From NCBI GenBank assembly GCA_026686845.1, contig JAIVEN010000004.1:20368827-20432826 (forward strand): DNA of 64,000 nt, written 5' to 3'. The position numbers and the translations under genes were made by a program. Numbering within the stretch: position 1 is the stretch's first letter; each line of letters begins with the position of its first letter. The notes under the pieces are model-generated. The model was given only the letters and a program-made list of their open reading frames with translations. It did not search any database and was not told the origin of the DNA. Below are positions 36,439 through 48,633 of this stretch, one piece after another. This DNA comes from Adenanthera pavonina (lineage: Eukaryota > Streptophyta > Magnoliopsida > Fabales > Fabaceae).

Positions 36439-37522
36439 TGTAACACCCCTCTTGACGCTTGTCTTTGGCATTGTGTGCAGGACCAAAGAAAAAAGGATGA
36501 AGGAAGGTTCACGTGGAGAAGAAATAGGCTCCATGCCACGATGAGAAGCAGGTCCGCCGCAACGAAAACCAATTCCAGTGGCATTTTCCGGCTGAATCTG
36601 GTGGCACTGTGGCAGAGTTATCTAGAGCCACGATAAGAGTTGAGAAACTGGTTTAAATCAGAATCATTTCATATGAAAAGAAAAGAAAGAAACGGAGGGA
36701 GTGATAGAGAAAACGCGATGAGCTGTGCTAGGGTTCGAGTTTTTTGGTAAATAGGAGTGTTTTTCGGGATCCAAGACCTTGGATCTTTGTTGGTAAGTGA
36801 CCCCTAGCCTTCTCTCTTCTATTTTCTTTTCCATTTTCGGTGGGTAGTTGAGTTGAAGCTTAGGGTTTCCGATTTGAGCAATTTTGACCGATTAAAATGC
36901 TTGATTTTGTGTTGTGGGAATGTTTTATGGTGTTAGGAAGCTTTATGTTTGAGTTTTGATTGGATTATGATGGATTTGAGTTAAACCTTAGGTTGGAATT
37001 TGGGAAAAGAAGTGGAAATCCAAAATGGTATGTGTTGGTGTGTGTTTGAATGGTTGCTTAAGGTTTATTGGTATGTGTGTATGTTGTTACAACTCCTGGT
37101 TAAGCTTGGACGACTGGAATGTGGATTATATATGTTATGGGAGTTATGTTAATTAAAGGTATTATATTGTTATAATGGTAGGGCTAATCGGAGGCACATA
37201 GTTCATGATTGGGGTGCTCTAGAGACTTGCTTAAGCTGTATGTGCGAGGTGTTGACAACCTAAGGTAACCGGATGTTTGTTTGTTTGTATTGTATTGTGT
37301 GATAGTATGTATAATTGTATGTATATGCATGTTTCTTTCATACCACAATATTGATATGTGTGTGTGTACTATTTTATATATATATCGTGGTATGCACATA
37401 GCTAGATGATGATGTGATGACTACGATGATGATTATGATGATGATATTGACATGACATGACATGATGCGTACATTACATTGTGATATGATGATGATGATT
37501 ATATAATGATACATGAGCATCA
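36439..37522 (+). repeat. LTR family G, copy G3, left part
   Basis: Starts TGTAACACCCCTC after TCTAG (36434-36438). U3-like sequence, an AAATAGGAG TATA-like box (about 36750), then the blocks shared with G2. The segment ends in ATG-rich simple sequence (37390-37510), where an unrelated LTR interrupts it. The matching G3 right end is GTGTACA at 40891 followed by TCTGG, a one-mismatch partner of TCTAG. Confidence 0.55.
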
Positions 37523-38991
37523 TGATCGGGATCCTGCAAGTATACAGGGTCGATCGCAATAATAAAAGGTCTCTAGAGTATTCCAGAGGTCAAACCCAAG
37601 GGAGGTAGTAGATTTATCAATTCAAACTTTTAATCCCAAAAGCAAGTTATAATCAAATTGAGAATTCAAATGTAAAAGAAAATAAATAGAAAACAAAATG
37701 AAGTCTGAGTTTAATTCAGTTCTAGAAGCGTCAAGGAATCAGGATTCACCTTATAAGATAACCTAATTTTATTTCTTAGTTAGACTCTATATAATTATAG
37801 TGACTGTTGTTTCTAAAGCGTCCTAATTACCTCTTGGTCAATTAGTCCTAATTTAATTAGGATTCAATTTGTTCTTGTGCAACTAAATTTTCTAATTAAA
37901 CCTTGAAAACTACAACATGTATCACCATGAATTCCTAATTCTATCTCTAGATTAGTTATTCATATTTATCTCTCTAAATCTAGGTTCACTCTTCACCTCT
38001 CAGTCCATCAAGTTTACCCATTAATTAGATTCTATGGTGATCAAGCATAAAATCCACATGAATGAACAAAAGAGATAAATATAATAAAAAGATAAATTAA
38101 ATATAACTTGAAGAACAAATCAAAGAGTCTTAACTAGAAAAACAAATCAAATCCATCCCAGTTAGGCTACATCCCTTCCCCTGACTGGGAAATTTAGCTA
38201 CTCATAAAAATAAAAGTCAAATCAAAACTAAAATCCCAAATCATGATAAGAACAAGAAGAAGGAAGAGTTTATAAAGAAAAATATAATCTTGCTTCAATG
38301 CTCCCCAAATCTCCTTGCTCTTTCTCTTTAAGATACTCCTAGTTGCTCCCAAATGCATTTAGAACCATGTTCTCTAGCTTCTGAGTGCGTTTTTGAATCC
38401 CCATTGTGTTTCTATTGTGTCTCCTTATATAGGAAAAATTTAGAAGCTCCAAAATATCATGAAAACACGTCAAAAACGTGTTTCTACGGACCCCTAATGC
38501 ATGACCCAGCATCGACTGACATAAAATCAATTAATATGGCATCGGGTGCTTCTAAACTGTAGGAAAACGTCAAAATTCGTGTTGTCCCAGTGCCGGGTGG
38601 GTTCTGTTGTACGGAACGTGCACCTCTCAGCTTCATAATGTCATCAGCTCATATTGATATTTTGAGTTCGATTTTCACCATGATAAAGTTGGAATTTTAG
38701 ACAACCCAAAACATAAAAGTTGTAGATCTACGTCTTATCTTTCCAAGACATCTTAAATCACCTCAATCAGAGTTTATATGTGAGAGTTATGATCAAAATA
38801 CCGAAGGATGTCAAAACTTTTTCAATATGAACGATTTGTAACTTTTTGCTCCGAATGCTTCCAAATAAGCCTATAACGCCATGAAATACAAAAATATGTC
38901 AAATTATGCTAAAATATATCAATTTAAACATATTTAGATACAATTTAGAGTTTAAATGTGAGTATTTAATATGTATAAAATGAACACATCA
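37523..38991 (-). repeat. Tat/Athila-like LTR (3' LTR)
   Basis: On the minus strand it begins TGATGTGTTCATTTTATAC at 38991 and ends GGATCCCGATCA at 37523. The end contains CCCTGTATACTTGCAGG, a phrase common at the end of some large plant gypsy LTRs. The preceding TTTGGGGAGA-type tract (38992-39005) serves as the polypurine tract. Length is 1469 bp. No 5' partner is in the window. The lineage is assigned from remembered sequence style only. Confidence 0.6.
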
Positions 38992-39192
38992 AATCTCCCC
39001 ACACTTGAACCTTTGCTTGTCCTCAAGCAAGACTAAAATTGTACTACTCTCATAAAGTTATTTCTAGATTTATCAAACTCACTTCTCTTTACTAGTGATA
39101 GTCCTTCACCAATATAAATAAAAGGAGTACTCAACAAATCAAATATTAGGCTCAATAGTAACTCACTGATCATTCCCATTAGTCCATGAGAC

Positions 39193-39230
<38 letters not shown>

Positions 39231-40139
39231 CTAGCATGTGACAAATGTAGACAACCAACTAAGCAAGAAGCAGAAAAATTACAACACTTATTTAAGAACT
39301 TAAAATACCTCAATCAGTTATGCATAAACTTCAACTCAACTCATGTGCAATAGAGATCAACAAGGATTTATTTATTTAATTTCCCCGCACTTTGTGCTTC
39401 AATTTTATCTGGGGATTTATTTGCTTTTCTTGGGCCGTTATGCTCTCTTTTAACGTGAAGATCTCGCATTTGTGATGCGTACCCCTGGTTACTCAAGCTA
39501 CATAACCCACTACACCAAAATGCCTTTAGCTTACTCATAGCTCACTCTGCACCTTTTGACGCAAAGGACAATGCTTTTTGGTGAAGCCTCCCGGTTACTA
39601 AGCACAGCTCAAGCCAGCGGAATGGATTTATATATTACCTTTTTTTTTCTTTTTCTTTTTTTTTATTTAAACCTCTAATTATTTCTCCAACTAAATAATA
39701 AATTCATACACAGTGATTGTAAATATCTGAGTTCTAAAATAAATGTATAATCCATCTTCCTACAGACTCAATCACTTTTCCACACCTATCACATGCTAAG
39801 TTATGATGATCAATTTCATTGTCTCAAGACTCATGTTCTTAACTTGTAAATTAACTATCTTACCCTATTAAGCACAACGATTGAGTATCCTATGGTGACA
39901 GACATAACCAATAGCTCAAAAAAATAAGCAAAATAAATCTAAATAAAATCAATTAAGCACATAAATTTGCAAGAAATTTTCTAGTTTCAGTACATTGGCA
40001 CAATTCTTACACATCAGCATAATTCTTAGGACAGATCAACTAAGAACATCTAATAAACTCCCCCCACAATTAGATCCAACATTATCCTCAATGTTATAGG
40101 AATAAAATAAAAGATAAAGGATCTAAGACTCCCCTGATT
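38992..40139 (-). mobile_element. 3' internal fragment of the Tat/Athila-like element
   Basis: On the minus strand 'TTGCTTGAGGACAAGCAAAG' followed by GTTCAAGTGTGGGG (38996-39030) is a hallmark of the non-coding 3' region of Athila/Tat elements, just upstream of the 3' LTR. More of that non-coding region follows (39360-39640, including the 'GCTTCACCAAAAAGC' stretch). No polyprotein remains, and the right boundary with G3 (about 40130-40150) is approximate. Confidence 0.6.
39197..39228 (+). repeat. (GT)16 microsatellite
   Basis: A perfect GT dinucleotide run of 32 bp inside the Tat/Athila-like fragment. Confidence 0.97.
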
Positions 40140-40891
40140 TATAGATGATACTTGAAATGTTTTTTGGAGTCCCTTATGTTTGTTCAAAGCTTGTTTTTAC
40201 CATAATCAATTCAGTCCTGCAAAAAGTCTTAAGGGACAGAGTTTGGGGTAATAAGAGCAAGAAAACAAAAGTGGAAAACAAAAACAAAAAATATGACCAT
40301 TATGTAGTTTTGGGGTTCAAGGGGGTCAATTCTCGAAGGGAAGGTTTCTTCTGGGTAAAACCTTTCTGGATATGTTGGTTTAGCCAAAAATGACCTGTGT
40401 GAAGGGTCTCTGGGTGTCCATTTACCTCTGATGGCAATTAGAGATGATAGGTTGTGAGTTTTGGTCAAAAAGTGACCAAAACAATCTTGGGTGTCCAGAA
40501 TCTACAAATGGAGTTGGATTCAAGTAAAATGACTGTCTATAATTAGATCAGGGTGAGAGTGACCTGTAAGAGTTGGAATCAGGTCAATCAAAGATTGGAA
40601 CAAAAAGTTATGCGCGTCGGAAGTTGGCCCAACAAATAAGTAATTTCCTGATATAAGTTCTAATGCTGGGGCCGCGGCGGCAGCAAGTCAATGGCCGTCG
40701 ATGAACCTGTGAAGGGTTGGAGCCACGGCTCCACTATAGCAAGTTGTGGCCTCATCCTGTTCAGGTGCCTTTCAGGTGTTTTTTCGCTGCCTTGAAGTCT
40801 AAGAGAAGTTGTTTTGAGATATTTGGGTTATGTTTGGTTGGTTTTTGAAGGATTTGGTAAAGTCTGGAGATGTCAGGAGGTAAAGTGTACA
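40140..40891 (+). repeat. LTR family G, copy G3, right part
   Basis: Picks up the G-family homology at GGGGTTCAAGGGGGTCAA (40314) through TTTTGGTCAAAAAGTGACC (40460) and GTTATGCGCGTCGGAAGTTGG (40610), then a GC-rich stretch to GTGTACA at 40891. Compared with G2, the middle of the LTR (about 1 kb) is missing at the insertion point. The 82-codon ORF here reads repeat DNA and is not supported. Confidence 0.55.
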
Positions 40892-42545
40892 TCTGGCGCT
40901 GCAGCAGGTGATAAGTTTGCCATGGCATGGAGCCCCACTACCTAAAAAATTTAACCCCCATGGCGGCCCTATGTCTCACCGCAATGTGGAGCATTTATGC
41001 CTCTACTTTAATCTTCTCTCGTCCTAGTTTCTCCGATCCTGCACACATCATCAATTGTACTCCCTATTAGTTAAAAACTAAGTCTAGGATAATGTAATGA
41101 GAGTTCTTACACAAAGTACCCTAGATTTACATATAGACTAACTTGTTATGAAGAAGAAATTATGGTTACTTTCTATTTAGTTTTCTATGTTAGTTTGACT
41201 CTTATAACTCTTCTCATCTTTGTGTTTTTAGTTCTTTCTATTCTAACCCAACTTATGTCAATCCAAATAGATGGCCAAATGAAGAAGAGGAGTTTAATCA
41301 GTTTGCAATACTTTTACTCGCTTCGATGCTTTTTTTTTTTTACAATTTTCTTTATAATATTTATATTTTCCATTTAATTTTAAAAAAAATTGTTAGTGAT
41401 ATTTGAGGAGCATTAAAGGGAAGGGATCACAATTTTTTTAATTGAAATATTATGTTTGTTTTTTTTTTTTTGGACTTATGTATATGAATTTAAATTCCTA
41501 CCTCCATCCATGGTGGGTTCAAAGATTGTGCCATGTGGCATTTTTTATTTTAACTCACATTTTTGTATTTTAATTTTGTGCATCAATTTTGTGTTGTAAT
41601 CTCAACCATCCCTTTCATTTTTTCAAATATAGGTATATTTTTTTCCCAGAGTTCGAAAGCAATGTTGAGCCTCTTTGATATGATTATGGAAAATAATCCA
41701 CTTGGAGTCATAACAGTAATCCACTTTTTATTTGAACAATTTAGATGAGGTTTGGATAATTTAATTATTTTTATATTTTAATTTAGATTTTAAAATTTTG
41801 TTTATCTTAAATGAAACCAGATGTAAAATATTTTTTTAAAATTTTTTTTAACAATCCCGATGAGATTTAAACCATATGGATTTTATTTTATTTTTGTTAA
41901 CCATCAAGCTGAGATATATTCAATATGTACCGAAGGCTAGTGTGGATATATATATAATATGTGCCAAATGAGATATATAGTCACAATCATTGGGATGATA
42001 TAATTAAGTTTTTATGCTCTTTTATTTAACATAAACAAAATATTTAAATCAAACTTATAAAGGAAAAAATATGACGGTTCAAACCTCTTGTTTAAATAAG
42101 TATACCCAAGTTGCTCATCTTTAAATATGTGTACTTGATACAACTTCAGATGACATTACTATTATGACTTCAAGTGGTTTATTTCATGTTTTATTTAATT
42201 ACACCATGGTATAGGTTCAAATTACTCTCAGACTCCCCCAAAAAAAAAGTACTGTACCTAGATTTGAAAAAAATGGGTTGAGGTTAAAACATTATTTGAT
42301 GCTTCAGATTAAAATGCAAAATGTCACATGGCGTTATCGCAAACACATAAAAAAAACCGGAGGAAAAGGAAAAAAATTGAAGAAAATAGATATTTAATTT
42401 TAAAATTTTATTTTTTTAAAATTTAAATTTTTTTGCCAAAAAATCTATGTTTTCTAAATCTATAAATTTTACTTGTGAAATATTTAATATGTATACATTT
42501 TTAAACATGCTAATTAAAAAATGCCACCACATTGAAAATGGTTGA
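40892..42545. other. Unassigned AT-rich DNA
   Basis: The first 120 bases are GC-richer (ATGGCGGCCCTATG region) and, read on the minus strand, could be the U3 of G2 displaced by G3. The rest is AT-rich with T and A homopolymers (41330-41340, 41460-41472, 42241-42250). No gene, LTR terminus or tRNA seen. Confidence 0.5.
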
Positions 42546-42550
42546 CCCTT

Positions 42551-44948
42551 TGTAACATCTAAATTTTTATGATTTTGTTTGAATTCTAGTTTAGAGAATT
42601 ACTGCATAATTAGAATTAAAGGAGCTTAAATATCTTATATAAATCAAAGTAGGGACTAAATTGCAAAGGATGATCAGGGACCAAATTGCAAAGAAAGTTG
42701 GATGGCATAATTGAAAATATTAATTATTAGCAAAAAGACAAAAAAGGGGACATAGATGTCATTTCCTCAAACAAATAATCTGTCCAGTATTTACTAAGAC
42801 TGGTTATAGGAGGTGATTCAAGAAAATTCTCATAAGAAATTATACTCTAATAAGTAAAACCAGAAAATAGATATATTGGGCAGAAAATTGATCCGAAGTT
42901 CCATAATCTGTAAATTAATAAGAATTACAAAATAAGTCTAGATTTGGAAACTCAGATATATTAGGGCATCAAAAGAGATACTGGATTTTTCTATAAGGTT
43001 TGAATAGCCATAGAATCGGTCTAATGGATATTGGGCCAAAATCGGAGTCCGGGCCCAGTAAGACTGCACCGGTTTCTTAATGGGCCAAAAGTACTATTCA
43101 TGGAGGCCCAATAAAGGTGTATAAAACCCTAATAGGCTAGGGATGATTTTTGGGAAACCCAAAAGTATTATTGACAAGAATAGCTCAAATGATGTCAAGA
43201 AAGGATAAAGAGCCCAATGAGCCCAATTCACCCGATTTCCAGGCTAATTAAATTATAGGTGACCCAGTAGACTATGAAATAATCAAGAATAAGTTCAAAA
43301 TAATATTAGAAGGTTTATAATAATCCTCCATGCAGAGAAGTTACAGGAAAAACTAATCAGCACTAATTTTATCGGTATTTTCGGTTAGAGCCCAATAAGG
43401 TAAAATATCTTCTAAAATAAATTATATGGGCTTAGAAATGATTAATTAAGGCCATAATGAGTTTGAAATTCATATTTTAAATATATTTATGCATGAAAAT
43501 TTTTACCAGACAAAATTTACATAATTAGAGCCTAAAAACCCGGTATATGTTGAAATTGGGCCTAGGATTAAATGGTTTAAGCCCAAATAATTAAAGGCAT
43601 CATATTGGGCTGAATATAGACTCAAAATTTCGTGCAAAAGGAGTGGAGAAGAGTTAACCACCATGCATGACACTATTTCAAAGATTAGGTGTCAAAATTG
43701 GAAGTTTGGATGAAGTAGGCTTATGTAAGCATAATGATGCAATATTTACCTTATTTGAAGATAAAAGTGGCATCCAAATTAATGACAAGAGATTGAAAAT
43801 TAATTAGATAACAATTATGTAAAGAAATTAGGTGTATGGTGGAGAAAAAAGATGATGTAGTGCAATTTTGGCCCTTGGATCAAAAGTTAATCAAATGGAT
43901 GGAGTTGTTTCTTGTTGTCTATAAATAGGCTTTTCTCCCCTCCATTATTCACACCCAAAAACGAAAATCCACCATATATTAGTGAGAGAGTGAGTTATAG
44001 AGAGAAGGAGGAGAAGAGGAAAGGAAAATTTGCAAGTTTAAGGTAACATCTTTTCCCTTTCTTGCATTTTATTTCTAAATGGTTATTAGATCTTGTATTT
44101 CTATGATTGGTAGGTAGAAAACATGTTTATGTTATGAATATGATGATGATGTTGGATCAAAATGGTGAAAGAATGATGAATATGCTATGAATTTTGCATG
44201 AACAAGCATGAACATGTGAAGAACATGATGAACATGCTAAAAGATGCCTTTTGATCCTAAATGTTACCATGCCAAAATGAAATCATGTTTCTTGCAATTA
44301 TTTTTAAATATTATGCTAAGAATGAGATTATGATGTTATTGGGATTTTCTTAAATCTCACCCCACCAAACATCTAACCATGATTAGGTTCAATTCATGTG
44401 AAAGGCAAGGAGATAAAGGAGGATCCATGAAGAAATGTTTAGAAATTGGAAGGGTATTTTGGATACTTATGTAATATCAAGTATAATGACATTTTATGTC
44501 ACAATTATGTAAATTATGTGTGACTCCTAGATGATGAATAAAAGTATATTTTGGATCAATTTTATATGTGTTATGTGACTACCATTGAAAGTATGGTATT
44601 ATGGAATTTTAGGGAATGAAATTTGAAAAAATTAGGGTAAAATTGCAAGTAAATTTACGAAATTTACTGTAGCAATCTGCCTAATAAAATTTCAAATTAA
44701 TATTTTTATATTATAGATTATTTTAAGATATGAATATATCAATTTGAACCACCCTTAAACGATTTTTCTAGAATTAGTTATGATTTTTCAAAGTTCAGCC
44801 AAATTTTTATATTTACCAAATGAATAGTGACTTTTGGTAAATTTTTGGAATTTTTGAATTTGGCCCAAATTTGCTTCCAAATACATCTAATTGGAATCTA
44901 AACTACTAATAATAAATAGTAAATGGTTCCTAAGATTAAGGTGTGACA
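42551..44948 (+). repeat. Solo LTR of a gypsy-type element (LTR-C)
   Basis: TGTAACATC...GGTGTGACA, 2398 bp, flanked by the perfect duplication CCCTT (42546-42550 and 44949-44953). A TATA box (TCTATAAATAGG, about 43918-43929) gives the plus orientation. It is related by blocks to LTR-A and LTR-B. There is no internal region, so it is a recombination product. Near the start, GGGACTAAATTGCAAAGGA and GGGACCAAATTGCAAAG (about 42652-42695) are a short direct repeat. No gene. Confidence 0.9.
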
Positions 44949-44953
44949 CCCTT

Positions 44954-45110
44954 CATCTTCAACTTCCAAAAATTGATCTATATATTTTACGGTGTTTCCC
45001 ATCCAGTTCTCGTAAATCAAAGTTATACATTGCTAGAACCCATCAAAAAGCCAAATTTTAGGAATAATTCAAGTCTCTAGACTCTAGTCTCTTATTTAAT
45101 CACCAAATTT
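44954..45110. other. Short host or repeat gap
   Basis: 157 bases without features, ending at the target duplication of element 2. Confidence 0.5.
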
Positions 45111-45115
45111 AATAT

Positions 45116-46779
45116 TGTTGAATCCAGAGTTTTGATGATTCCAAACTAACCCTCAAGAGCTTGAAATGAAGATATCAAAGGTACCCAAAAGGTCTCAAAT
45201 GAAGAAATTCTGGAGAAATCTATGCGAGAATAGATGTAGGATATTTAGTTGTGTTTTAATTTGAGTAAAAGACTTTGATTTGATGAAAAGATGTTTGAAA
45301 TCCTTGATTCTATGTTAAATCATGGAATATTTGAAAAACACCCACCAACAGACGAAGTTTGAAAGATTTATATTGAACTGTCATCTTGGAAATTTGAACT
45401 TTGGCTTTGGAAATTCGAATTTCGTATTAAAACTAAATAAGTCTGAGGAGATGCTTCTCTGACAGACAAATTTTGACCTGGGAAAATTTGAATTTTGATA
45501 AGTGTCTGAAATGAGCTTTAAGCAACAGATGAACTTTGGGTTTTGAAAATTCGAATTTTAGACAAAATGAAACTTATGAAAACTAAAGAAATTCATTTGA
45601 AATTATGTCAAAGTTCATCTAAAAACCAAGTTTAGAATAGATTTTAAAGTTGCTCACTCACAAACGAACTTTGAACATGAAAATTTGAATTTCAGAAACT
45701 AAGCTTGTGAGTCTGTTAGAATGATATGTTGACATACGAATAACAGTATTTATAAATTCAAATTTTCAAGTTAGTCTGAAAAGAGGTCCTCTGATAGACG
45801 AACTTTGCCCTGTGAAAATTTGAATTTTGAAGTAAATGAACTATTGTGCCTTATAGACCAACTATGGACAGACAAATTTTGGGGTTCCAAAATTTGAATT
45901 TCGAAGGCACTGTAGCAAATTGAAAATATTGTTCACACTTAACAGAAAAACTTTCTACTTGAAAATTCGTATGTCACAATATAGAAACAATTTCCAAATA
46001 TCAAAATTCGAATTTCACTTCGTGATAGACGAACTTCAAGCATTCAACGTTGAAGTTGTTTACCTTCGGTTTTTGCGAAATTTGTCTGTTGACCAACCGA
46101 AATTCGAATTTCAGTATGTCAGAAGCATTAAATGCGGTTGGTTAATGGATAGGTTTTCAGAGTAACCGTTGGATAACTTCTCCAATGGATAGATTTTGTC
46201 TCTAACGGATATTTGAGACCTAAATCTATAAATATAACATCATTTGAAGTTGTGGGTAACGATTTTAACATTGTATATACTGAAACTCTGTCAAATCATC
46301 TACTCAAAGTCTCTTACTCTCTCACTTCAATATTTTGTACTCCAACTTTCATATTTACTCTGTTTAAGAGAGTTTAATCTTTGTAAACAATGTTATCTTC
46401 ATCTGGAAGATAGATTTTCTTATGAGGGGATATCACAAGGGATTGGGAAGCACTTTGTAAGAGTGTGTAGGGTGATTGAGTGAAGCTCTAGAAACAGAGC
46501 AATATCTTTGTACTGAGGCATTTGCAAGAAGTCCACGGAATTCTTGCAGAATAGTGGAAAAATCTCAAGTGGTGACTTGGGGACTGGATGTAGGTCAAGT
46601 GGAGAAACAGAACCAGGATAAATTTCTTAGTCTTCTTCTCTTTACTGTCATCTTCGCAGTTTATTTATTTATACTCTGTTTTACCATGATACATTGCTTT
46701 CTTCACCTTCTTGACACTTTGCAGAAAATTTTCAAGCTTCCCAATTCACCCTCCTCTTGGGAAGCTAGCCTAACTAACA
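45116..46779 (+). repeat. 5' LTR of element 2
   Basis: TGTTGAATCC...CTAACTAACA, 1664 bp. U3 (45345-46110) carries about eight rounds of the GACGAA/TTCGAA two-box motif. The U5 end has a perfect hairpin, AGCTTCCCAA (46735-46744) and TTGGGAAGCT (46757-46766). Confidence 0.96.
46227..46236 (+). promoter_or_regulatory. LTR TATA box, element 2 5' LTR
   Basis: TATAAATATA, with an identical partner in the 3' LTR at 55638-55647 and in element 1. It likely sets transcription start of the genomic RNA shortly downstream. Confidence 0.75.
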
Positions 46780-46781
46780 AG

Positions 46782-46794
46782 TGGTATCAGAGCC
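46782..46794 (+). other. Primer binding site of element 2
   Basis: TGGTATCAGAGCC, two bases after the LTR; a perfect complement to the initiator-Met tRNA 3' end. Confidence 0.95.
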
Positions 46795-46834
46795 CGGATT
46801 CCCAATCAAAGTATTTTATAGTTCGGGAATTAAA

Positions 46835-48633
46835 ATGGCTGGCTTTGGAGAAAGCATATTACCAGAGGGTAACAACAAAAATAGACCACCTGGCTTCAGT
46901 GGAGAACGCTATGGGTACTGGAAGATGAGAATACAAATCTATCTCTTGTCAATTGATTTGGACATCAAGTCAGTCATTCAGAAGGGAGATTTTGTCCCAA
47001 TGGCTTTGGAAGATGATGGAAAATACAGAGAGAAGCCAGAAGTTGAATGGAATGAGAAAGATAGAAGAAGAGTGTTACTGAACTTCAAGGCAAAACACTA
47101 TTTGGTCAGTGCCTTGAATCAAGACGAATTCTACAGAGTCTCCCAATGCTCCACTGCCAAGGAAATATGGGACACCTTGCAAATTGCTCATGAAGGAACA
47201 ACTGGAGTCATGGAAAATAAACTGAATACATGCATAGGAGAATATGAAAGCTTCAGAATGGCTGAAGGAGAAAATGTAAAAGAGCTACATAAGAGATTCA
47301 CCCTCATTGTGAATCAACTAAAAACCTGGGAAAGGAGTATACTCAAACAGAAAAAGTAAGAAAGATCCTAAGAGCTCTCCCTCTAGAATGGCAACCCAAA
47401 GTAACAGCAATAGAGGAAGCTAGAGGAGAATCAATGGCCTCTGTCACAGCTCTCTTTGGCAGCCTCGACGAGTATGAAGGAAAAATGAAGGCTCTCAAGG
47501 TGGCTGGACAAGACAGAAAGAAGAAAGGTCTTGCTCTCAAAGTTGCTGAGGAGAAAGAAGAAGAATCTGACGATGAAGAGGAACTCGATAAAGAAACTCT
47601 AGCTATGATGGTCAGAAAATTTGGAAGATTCTACAGCAAAAAGAGAAACAAGAAAATCTTCAAGAAAGGAGCAGCTAGAGATAGCAAGAGGGAAACAAAA
47701 GAGCCTATCACTTGCTATGAATGCAAAAAGTAGGGACATATCAAATGGGATTGTCCACAATTTCTCAAGAAGCAAGAGAAAGAAAAGAAAGCTGCAGACA
47801 AAGGCAAGAAGAAAAGAGCTTACATCTCATCAATATGGGGTAACAGCTCAGATGAGGAAGAAGATGATGAAGATGAAATTGCCAACATCTGTCTCATGGC
47901 ACTTGCCTCTAAAGAAGCTGAAATCCCATGCAGCAGTGATCAAGAAGATAAGGTATATAAATCTGAACCTTCCTATTATGAATTACTGGATGCATTTCAT
48001 GAGCTTTATGATGTGTTTGTTAAGGTTGCTAAAGAATTGAAGCAAGCTAAGAAAAAGATTAACAAACTAGAATCTCAATGCAACATTTCTGAAATTACTC
48101 CTCTATCTATTACTGAATCTGTTTGCTGTAAATCATGCATGGAACTAAAGCAAGCCAATGAATATCTAGTGAAAAGCATGTCTAGGCTTACTAGAGGTAA
48201 AGATATGTTGTTTACTTTAATGGGAAGCCAAAGAATATCACATGGAAAGGCTGGACTTGGATATGATCCATGTGCTGTAAAAGAAAAGATTAAGAAGAAA
48301 AATCAAAATGTGTACATGAGACACTTTATGCATGCTAAAAGTAATATAAAGAAAGATCATATGTCACATCATATTGAATCATATAATCAACCAAGGCATG
48401 CACAACAAAAATATTATCTGCATTGTTTTCTTCCTGCTTCTCAATCAAGCAATCCCTTTACCATCTGTCACTTCTGTAACAAGAAGGGACATATTTCCAG
48501 TTCATGTGCTTTAAAGAAAAATAGACTTGACAAGAAGGTTAAATAAGTTCATAAGGGTACATCTGTATCTAGGGAAAAGGCTACTGACAAAAAAGGACCC
48601 AAGCAGATTTGGGTACCTAAAAAGAAAACATGA
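46835..48633 (+). pseudogene. gag: gag of element 2 (one frameshift, two stops)
   Basis: ATG at 46835 (MAGFGESILPEG). The N-terminal copia Gag domain reads to about 47325, where a one-base deletion relative to element 1 shifts frame. It continues in the new frame (MASVTALFGSLDEYEGK at 47434) through a basic region, a first zinc knuckle CYEC (about 47712) with a stop (47731-47733) between its Cys and His halves, an acidic linker, a coiled coil (about 47980-48070) and a second, intact CHFC-type knuckle (about 48466-48507). A stop at 48544-48546 precedes the conserved tail, and the natural TGA is at 48631. About 600 codons if joined. The start is supported by the same N-terminus in element 1. 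Confidence 0.9.

Noticed and set aside
40145..40393. 82-codon plus ORF and an overlapping 79-codon minus ORF
   Set aside because: Same G-family repeat; the frames are not kept in the other copies.
41100..42545. Possible host gene or promoter DNA
   Set aside because: No ORF longer than about 70 codons, no splice-linked coding pattern and no recognisable motif; only AT-rich sequence and homopolymers.
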